DNA from: Talpa occidentalis
Taxonomy: Eukaryota; Chordata; Mammalia; Eulipotyphla; Talpidae
Direction: 5' to 3'
DNA: 64,000 bases
Assembly: GCF_014898055.3 (NCBI RefSeq)
Contig: NW_026555331.1
Location: 103,066,684-103,130,683, forward strand
Every line of letters starts with the position of its first letter. Position 1 is the first letter of the stretch. Under the pieces are notes generated by a model. That model was not told where the DNA came from. It made no database searches and saw nothing but the letters and a program-made list of their open reading frames with translations. Made by a program: the position numbers and the translations under genes. Below are positions 57,115 through 64,000 of this stretch, in pieces.

Positions 57115-57187
57115 AATGATTATGTAGAACACTAAATGGAAACAAATTTGAATAATGCCCATCTCTCTTTCATTCTTTTTTTAATTC
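57115..57187 (+). repeat. Direct repeat, right copy
   Basis: This is the second copy of 56313-56379, 802 bp downstream, in the same orientation. It differs by single-base substitutions, a one-base insertion (ACTAAATGG against ACTAATGG) and a few bases in the T-rich end. Confidence 0.95.
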
Positions 57188-57189
57188 GG

Positions 57190-57842
57190 GCCGTCTGGAA
57201 GTGGATCATGTAAGTGGGCTATATGTTCATGTGCTTTTTCCTGCCTGGGTATTGACGGCCCCCTTCCGCAGTTCAGACAAGAACAGAAATTCTTCTCTGT
57301 GGGTGTAGTAAAGGCGCACAGGTCTTTAAAAAGAAGCACAGAGCAGATGAAGCCTCCAAACTGTTCAGCAGCAAAAAATCTATATAGAGAGCCCCAAACG
57401 CTGAACCATTCAAAATTCCATTATTAGTCTTAAGATTCTGAATTAATCAATCTACCCTAAAGTCATCTTCGGAGGCAGACACAGAAGCCAAATATAATAC
57501 TTCCCACACACCATCCGTTTTGGAATATTGTTCAAATATTGATGAGTTTCAAACTTAGTGTGTCAATATAAAGATATTTTATATCTGAAAATCAAGCTTG
57601 ACTTTTAAAAGGAAAAAAAAGTCAAAGACAGATGCTTACTATACATGTTCCCATCCTGAAGCTCAATGGGAATGTCAAATAATATCACAGGTTAAAAAGT
57701 TAATGTTTTCCTTTTTTCTGATCCAAAAAAGGGAAATTTCTAAATTTTAAAAATCTATCTACAGACTGACCCTAGATGAGGACCAAAAAAAGCTAACAAA
57801 ATAAAAACACAAAAGTGCATTCCTTTGTTTCTCCAGGTTCAA

Positions 57843-57873
<31 letters not shown>

Positions 57874-58240
57874 TCACAAACACACACTTAGCTGGAAAAA
57901 AAAAAATTAGCCTCTTAACAAAGAATGTGTTTCCCTGGGAATATTCTACCACTGTGAGGATAATGATGCAACATTTCTTCCTATCTTGCTATTCCTAAAA
58001 CATGAGCTTGCCAATATCCTCCTTCCCCGGTTACATAAGAGTACCACAGAGAAAGTTCTGGGTAGCCACAGTGTCTTAGATGACCCACACTGAAAAGAGT
58101 CAGATATCCTCTGATCTTCCCAGGAAGGTTTATGACGAGGACAGAAATTGATTCTTGGTGAGGCTGACATGGACTAAAGAGAAAACATCTATGTGCAGAT
58201 GAAGCTGGTAGGCTCAGAAACATATTTGTAGTTAACACAA
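57190..58240. other. Unassigned DNA with a CA microsatellite
   Basis: A (CA)n run lies at 57845-57873. Nothing else is recognised. Confidence 0.5.
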
Positions 58241-58254
58241 GAATAAGTGTCAAT

Positions 58255-58519
58255 TGGCCTCCCCGGTGACTCAACAGGTTGAGCACTGTGCTGTGAAGCT
58301 GTGTGCAGCCTCTGCAGTGCACGTTCGATTCCGGGCCAGCCAGGGAGAAACCCACATGGCGCAGCACTCCTCTCCTGCCTCGCCCACTGCTCCCCTCAGC
58401 AATGTCTATGGTCTGTCTGCCTGTTCTGCTCCCCACTCTGTCTCTGGTGAATCCTCTCACCCTCCAGCGCCTCTGACCAGTACCCCAGTTCTTGTATAAA
58501 TAAATAAATCTTAAAAAAA
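58255..58519 (+). mobile_element. tRNA-derived SINE, intermediate type
   Basis: The head is GGCCTCCCCGGTGACTCAAC, the B box CGTTCGATTCC, and the tail TATAAATAAATAAATC-TTAAAA. The likely target-site duplication is AAGTGTCAAT / AAGTGTTAAT at 58245-58254 and 58520-58529. Its body carries GTCTATGGTCTGTCTGCC, a variant shared with the chimera at 59109. Confidence 0.93.
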
Positions 58520-58529
58520 AAGTGTTAAT

Positions 58530-59035
58530 AATTTATACTTGGGGAAGAGGCAGGTAGGGGAGAGGAAGCAATCACAAAACACAGGTAGCTCAGGAAACCC
58601 AGGAAGCATGCAGCCCTTTATCAAGACTGACTTTCTGCTCTTCTGCTGTGTCCAGAGGGGTTCAGAAAAAGCCTCCACAGCATTCACTACTTAAGAACCG
58701 CCGGATACAACTGAAAGGACCTCAGAGTTGGTGCAATGTCTTCCTGTAGATTGCTGATTGCAGCGGTGGAGCCCCTGGAGTAGCACTGACTAAGTGGGCC
58801 AAGGAAGTAAGTTATCACCTCTTGCATCACACCTTTAGCTCATCACTGTTAGTTCTGAACAACTCGACCACTTCAATCTGTCTGACAAAGAGCCCCTGAA
58901 TGTTCTCACAGTCCATCTCCAATAGCCTACCACTCATATCCAAGTCTTTTCCAGGGATATTGGGAAACCCTAGGATTCTCTGGTCAAGAGCAGGTTCTCC
59001 TATGGTTCTGCCCAGATCTTGATTTTAAGGGTGAT
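58530..59035. other. Unassigned DNA
   Basis: Nothing recognised. Confidence 0.4.
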
Positions 59036-59047
59036 AAGAATCTTTTG

Positions 59048-59187
59048 GGTTTTTTTGGTTTTTTTGTGGGACCCTCACCGGCAGCCAGGGAACGAACTGG
59101 CGCTGCAGCTCTATGGTCTGTCTGCCTGTTTTGCTCTCCGCGAATTCTCTCACCCTCCAGCGCTTCTGACTGTACCCAGTGCTTGTA

Positions 59188-59234
<47 letters not shown>

Positions 59235-59250
59235 ATCTTTTTTAAAAAAA
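59048..59250. mobile_element. Head-to-head chimera of two SINE fragments
   Basis: 59048-59108 is minus-strand SINE: T-rich tail, then GTGGGACCCTC and the B-box region up to CTGCAG. This is the same head-plus-A-tail form as the short SINE at 45673. At 59109 it switches to plus-strand SINE 3' body (CTCTATGGTCTGTCTGCC to GTACCCAGTGCTTGTATAAA) with a long AAAT tract and CTTT-An tail. The A box and tRNA 5' end are missing from both arms. Confidence 0.88.
59187..59236. repeat. (AAAT)n expansion in SINE tail
   Basis: About 12 AAAT units, far more than the 3-5 seen in other copies, mark microsatellite growth from the SINE tail. Confidence 0.95.
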
Positions 59251-59254
59251 TTGT

Positions 59255-59470
59255 TTTTACCATTTCTAATGGCGGGGTATAAAATCAAGAAAAGAAATAT
59301 TGCTACCAGACATATGAAAATTATATGAAATTCAACATTTATTACTCAAAGCTTTAATAGACCTCATCCAGACTTGTTTATTTAATCTCTGACTGATTTC
59401 TGCTCTCAAAGCTTAAAACATTTACTACCTTTCCCTTTACAAAAAGGTTTTTAGATCTCTGACTTAGCTC
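59255..59470. other. Short unassigned stretch
   Basis: Nothing recognised. Confidence 0.4.
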
Positions 59471-59474
59471 TTGG

Positions 59475-59665
59475 TTAAGACCATGGGTTCTGCAGCTAGT
59501 GATCCCAGTGACCGACAGCTTCTCAGGCAAGTCACTTAATTTCCCTATCTGTAAAATGGAGATAAGTCTTCAGAGAAAGAAAGTGAGAACTAAACTAAAT
59601 GTTTAGCATGGGGTCTAGTGCACAAGCGTCACATAAGTGTTTGTTATCATTATATTTTAATGTGA
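59475..59665 (+). mobile_element. MIR SINE
   Basis: 'GGCAAGTCACTTAATTTCCC', 'ATCTGTAAAATGGAGATAAG' and 'AATGTTTAGCATGGGGTCTA' are MIR in plus orientation. Confidence 0.8.
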
Positions 59666-59669
59666 TTAG

Positions 59670-60420
59670 ACACTGGCATATAGTATTATTCTTCCTCATC
59701 TCCCTGTCCTCTATTCCAAATTAGAATAAATCTTGTACTTGAATAAGACTCTGGAAAGGAATCCACTTCTGTGTGGCCACCACAACCAAAAAAATTCAGG
59801 AAAAACAATTGTATAATAGGAGTTGACTGCAACTCTAACTCCTAACAATGCAACCTTCTATTTATTTCCCATGGCTGAAATAAAAGCGAATAAATCATAT
59901 TATAATCACTTGAACAGAAAAAGTTAATTAAGGCAGAGAGGTGCTATGACTCACAAATAATCCTGACAATGTTACTGTGACTCGGGCAACATGAGTTGAA
60001 ATGAATCATGGTTTAAAGAGCTCTCTAAGTGTGGCAAAAGCAACCAGCTGGAAGTTAGGTTCCTTGGGGTAGAAGCTCTTGCACTTTAATTCAAGAATTT
60101 CCAGTTTTTTACAATGCTCATTAGTGTCATCTGAGGCTTGTATGAAAGATTAGGCGTGTTTGTTAGAGAACAAATATTACAAGGAACAAAGCTCACAGTA
60201 GCTTAAGGCTAAGAAGGAAAAGGGAGAATAATTAAGAGTGAATGAAGAGAGATCAGTCCTTAATACAGGTACAGGTTACATTGCCCTCAACCAGAGATGA
60301 CCTTTTTGGAGCCCCAAATGCTATGACAATGGTGGAAAAATGCAAGCCTTTGGGTTAAAGTGAGATGGAAGAGACAGAATCAGAAGTATGTGGGCTAGGT
60401 ATCAGAATATAAGAGCACTA
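59670..60420. other. Unassigned AT-rich DNA
   Basis: Nothing recognised. Confidence 0.4.
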
Positions 60421-60424
60421 CCAT

Positions 60425-60600
60425 TTCGTGAATGCTTTCCATAAGTGTGCCAAGCAGCCTGTTAAGTATTTTGTATGCATCATTGTACTTACCCCACCCA
60501 ATCCAGTCAGGTAGTCTTTCTTGGCTCCATTTTACAGATGAGGGAACTGAGGACTAAGACTTTCTAAAAGTCACACCAATAGTAAGCATGTCTCTCGTTT
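60425..60600 (-). mobile_element. MIR SINE
   Basis: 'GTGTGCCAAGCAGCCTGTTA', 'CTCCATTTTACAGATGAGGG' and 'AACTGAGGACTAAGAC' are reverse MIR in order. Confidence 0.8.
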
Positions 60601-60604
60601 AAGT

Positions 60605-60960
60605 TTTTTGACTTAGCAATACATGTACACGTCACTAAATTCACAAGATGCACAATGAAAAATAAGCAAAGAAGTCTCTTCTCTGCCTCCATAGAGAAGG
60701 TTGATACTGCTAGTTTCTTTTGGATTCTTAAAAAGAAATTTCATGCATTAACAAACATGTGTGCACATGTTCTTTCACTCACAAGTGGAAGCAGAGCAAA
60801 CACAATGCACTATGGCTTATTTCGCCCCCTCAACATTTCATGTATTTGTTAGAAAATTTTCCGTGTCTGTCTATGCAAAGTTGAGACTTGAGCCAGATTA
60901 CCCAACACTGAAGTCTGTGCTGATGACCATCAGCTTTTTATTTTATTAATTAATTAATTT
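60605..60960 (-). mobile_element. Possible old L1 3' UTR
   Basis: 'GACTTAGCAATACATGTACA', 'CATGCATTAACAAACATGTG' and 'CACTATGGCTTATTTCGCCC' loosely recall reverse L1M 3' UTR text. This is uncertain. Confidence 0.3.
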
Positions 60961-60964
60961 TTTT

Positions 60965-62380
60965 TGCTACATGGTCTCTAGGCACTAGTGAGGGTTAGAG
61001 GTGTTGTGCCAAATCGAGGCTGGGCCTGTAGAGGGAAATTCTCATTGAGCATTTGCTGTTTCTAGTGCCTGCTGGTCAATCCAAAGGAGGAAAAGCTCTG
61101 GTCTTCCCTTCCGCTCATGAGGAGTTGAGACGTATCTCCCTTCTGTCAATCATGCAAGGAGGGAGTTATGCAGCACAGAGAGAAACTATTGGTGGGATTC
61201 AGAGGGTGAGAACTTAGAAGATGAGAACCATTCAGAAAGAAAGGGAGGAAGCCTACTTGGGAAAGGGGAGGTCAGTTGCTGGAAGGTAGATCCCGAAAGC
61301 CCACAGGGAAGGTAGTCAAGGGGAAGAAGCTGTTCAGCTAAGGTGTGACCACACACTGTTGGGTGTGGAATGCATTGCATATACTTAGCTATTAAGTTAC
61401 AGAGTCTCAGCTTTGTGTCCACTTAGAAAATACAAAAGGAAGCTCCCAACTGCAGTGGTTTTCACAGGGTTCCAAAACACCTCTTTCCTTGAGGGTGGAA
61501 ATCATTGGGGGGGTTTTCAGCTACTCTTCCCAAGACCTAATGAGAGCCCCCACCTTGCCCCAAATGTTCTAAAGGGGTGGAAGGCGCAGCATACTTGGAA
61601 AATTATTCTACATCTAACATCTAACCCCAAGAACCCCATCCTCATGTCTTCACTAGCCATGTGGTGACATGTGGAGACATCCTCACGTCTTTACCGGCCT
61701 CAAACAGGCAAGTAAGAAACTGGATTAAGTAGATGGGTTAGGGAGATTACAGACTCTGAAACCAATTGAAAGCAATGAAGGATAGAACTGTAGCCTCCAT
61801 CAGATTCTTGCCAAAAACTCTAGACTTTATACATAAAGGCTGTATTTTGGTGAAATAGAAGAAAAAATATAAAAGGGCAAAAATATGATAGATATATTTG
61901 TTCACCAGACATATTAATATGCATGTGAATTTGTATAGACCCTGAGTTTCAGCATAAAATGGATTTCTTACTTTGAGTCATGGTCCAAATAGTTTAAAAT
62001 CCACTGCTACTTCCCAGAATAACCAACCTATGCCTGAGAAATCCAAACAACTGGAGCATGCCCCCGTGCAGATCTCATAGCCAAAGAAATTCAACCTCCT
62101 AGGGAAGCTGCATATGATAAAGACCAAGAACAGGAGGGAAAGACCAGTGGTGACCATGACCTCTGAGAAAGCATGTGTGAACACCATGCTGCAGGGGTGG
62201 GTGACAGGGCATTGGCATCTAACAATTCACCTTGGTAGTTCAGGCCACCTAGCAAGCCAGACCTAATGGTATCCATCGCCTCTTTCAGTGTAGCTGGAGT
62301 TCTGACCCAGCAGTGAATGGGTTTCACGGAGCCCTTATGCAACTCTGGTTGGTTTGAATTGGACACAACAGGGCCAGCCT
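60965..62380. other. Unassigned DNA
   Basis: No repeat or exon is recognised. The minus-strand frame at 62091-62405 (104 codons) is unremarkable. Confidence 0.4.
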
Positions 62381-62384
62381 CCAT

Positions 62385-62500
62385 ATACCTCCAACTGCAG
62401 TGCACAGAGGACTCATCTGGATGCTTGTCAAATGCCCAGGTTCCTGAGCCCTTACTCCTGAAATTCTAACTCAGGTAGGGAAGGGAGGGACAGGGATTGT
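62385..62500 (+). mobile_element. hAT MITE fragment (MER5-like)
   Basis: 'GACTCATCTGGATGCTTGTC', 'AAATGCCCAGGTTCCTGAGC' and 'GAAATTCTAACTCAGGTAGG' follow the middle of a MER5-type MITE. Confidence 0.65.
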
Positions 62501-62504
62501 AGAA

Positions 62505-63080
62505 TCCACAGCCTACACATATTTAGAAAACACTAGAAAAGCAGGATATTCCACTTCCACGATGCTGCTTAGAGCAACCTCCAGCTGTCAACAAGCGTAT
62601 TTTAAGCAAGTGTACAGGACTAGGAGAGTGCTAAATGCTGACAGTTTCTTTAAAAAAACATTTTTCAGGGCCTTGTGTTAAGGAGCATATAAATAAGGCA
62701 TGTTTGTGTGTACATGTGTGGCATGTGTGTATTTCAGTTCAGGAAGAATGGCAAAAAGAGGGAATAGAGAGAGCACAGTGATGCAAATGGACCAAGGTAC
62801 ACACATCCCCTCCATTTCATCACTTGTGGGGTGTAAGATCACATTCTCCTCCATTTGTCTAAAATTATTTAAAAGTTATGTGAATGAGGTCTGGAAGTTC
62901 CTCAGAGGCCCTTCCTTAAATAGTAGCAGGTAGAGTAACTGACAGTCACAGAACAAGCCTGGTGCAGTGTCAGATCAGGACAAGAAGATCAATGATCCAC
63001 GCCTGATGTGAACAAGAGCCTGGTTAACATATGACTTAAACCTGAGTTGGTTCTTTTGATAGATAATAAAATAGAAGTAG
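62505..63080. other. Unassigned DNA
   Basis: Nothing recognised. A short TG-rich run occurs near 62700-62730. Confidence 0.4.
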
Positions 63081-63084
63081 ACTT

Positions 63085-63180
63085 TAGAGCTCATTTTACA
63101 GTAGAGGAACTAAAGGTCAGATGTGGTAAATTATATGCTCAAGGCCATACGGATGGAGCCAACACTTGATCTCAAAACCT
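63085..63180 (-). mobile_element. MIR fragment
   Basis: 'CATTTTACAGTAGAGGAACT' and 'GCTCAAGGCCATACGGATGG' are reverse MIR. Confidence 0.65.
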
Positions 63181-63264
63181 CACTGATGAATATATTTGAC
63201 CTCCACTGTTTATTCCGGATGTGAGTGGCTGGTTGGGCACATATGTAAAAATAAAACAAAGCTA

Positions 63265-63345
63265 AGACGGGCACTTACAGTACGGTATGTACCTGGAACA
63301 TGGTAGGCCCTCAATAAATATTTGTCAAATGAATTAATGTCTTGT
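63265..63345 (+). mobile_element. L2 LINE 3' end
   Basis: 'GTACCTGGAACATGGTAGGC' then CCTCAATAAATATTTGTC and AAATGAATTAATG are the L2 terminus. Confidence 0.7.
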
Positions 63346-63474
63346 TTAAAAGCTACACAATGTTGGGTCAGATGGCTGTGCAGGGCCCAGGTGCCTGGAG
63401 GCTTCTCTATGACACATACCTGCCAATGGAATGAGTATTGTGCTGGTGCCTTATTATGTGCCCAGGACAATAAC

Positions 63475-63625
63475 AGCTACACCTATTGCACACTTTCCAG
63501 GTGCAAGGCACTTGCTTTACATACACTAATACACTTAATCTTACCTCAATTCTATGCAGCAAGAACTATCATTATCACCATTTTACAGAGGAAGAAGCTA
63601 ACGCAAAGAGGGAAATTAACACTGG
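63475..63625 (-). mobile_element. MIR SINE
   Basis: 'GGCACTTGCTTTACATACAC', 'CTATGCAGCAAGAACTATCA' and 'CACCATTTTACAGAGGAAGA' are reverse MIR in order. Confidence 0.75.
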
Positions 63626-64000
63626 CCCTTACTTCACAGAACTTGGAAGAAAAACTCAAGAACAAGTATATGCTGAGTAATAGCTTCAAGATGGCATGAC
63701 TGAGTGTAATAGGAGTTTAGAATTATTAGGACTAGGGGAGTTAGCCCTGTCGGAAAAATTGCTCTTGGTTGTAGAACTGGAGAAAAACTCACATTGGAGG
63801 GAGAAGTTGAGCTGCATAGTAAGATATAGACAAGACTAAGCATTGGGAGAGGGAGGCAAAAGGATTAAAACAAACAGCATAAACAAAGGTGGGGTGAGGG
63901 GAGAGGGCGGAATAAACAGGGTGTTCTCAGGAGGCCTTCCTGCCTGAGACTGCATCAGAGACCACTAAAACGTGAGTTTGGATTCGGGTTGTAAAGGGCT
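63626..64000. other. Unassigned DNA
   Basis: Nothing recognised up to the end of the window. Confidence 0.4.

Noticed and set aside
1..64000. CRISPR array, bacterial operon, prophage or biosynthetic cluster
   Set aside because: The whole window is mammalian-type repeat-rich nuclear DNA. Direct repeats seen are SINEs, microsatellites or insertion-site duplications.

Overview
The window looks like nuclear DNA of a placental mammal. It is AT-rich, has no compact gene array, and is dominated by interspersed repeats. Old mammalian repeats (L2, MIR, hAT-Charlie MITEs, MaLR-type LTR, L1M) make up the background. On top of them lie about 20 copies of one younger tRNA-derived SINE: a head beginning GGGCCTCCC with Pol III A and B boxes, a TC-rich body, and a TATAAATAAATAAATCTTT-An tail. 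A tail with both AATAAA and TCTTT is the T+ SINE design. From memory, this head and tail fit the Rhin-1 family of horseshoe and related bats best, so a yinpterochiropteran bat is the favoured source. I could not confirm this by search; another laurasiatherian remains possible.

Layout. 1-5.7 kb: L2, MIR, an L1M 3' end, hAT MITEs and the first young SINE. 6.0-7.6 kb: a SINE whose tail is split by a 5'-truncated L1 with an open ORF2 C-terminus. 7.7-15 kb: L2 and MIR debris plus long stretches with nothing recognised. 15-26 kb: five SINEs, an old LTR and a long L2 copy. 26-31.6 kb: a run of plus-strand old L1M fragments. 32.3-33.8 kb: a SINE/L1/SINE nest followed by another SINE. 34-38 kb: an old L1, a SINE, an unclassified old repeat and two abutting SINEs. 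38-49 kb: mostly unassigned DNA, an L2, and an L1 inserted in a MIR. 49-56 kb: non-repetitive AT-rich DNA and three older-type SINEs. 56.3-57.2 kb: a short CpG-rich segment with a palindromic NRF1-type site, bracketed by a 65-70 bp direct repeat; this is the best candidate regulatory element. 57-64 kb: one ordinary SINE, one chimeric head-to-head SINE, and MIR/L2/hAT remnants.

No host protein-coding exon, tRNA, rRNA or other RNA gene could be supported. The only recognisable protein-coding sequences are L1 ORF2 remnants. The window therefore reads as intergenic or deep intronic DNA. The most interesting signals are subfamily structure within the SINEs (a shared new 3' tail lacking the usual terminator, and a tRNA-head-only short form), several datable nested insertions, and the CpG-rich segment between direct repeats near 56.7 kb.
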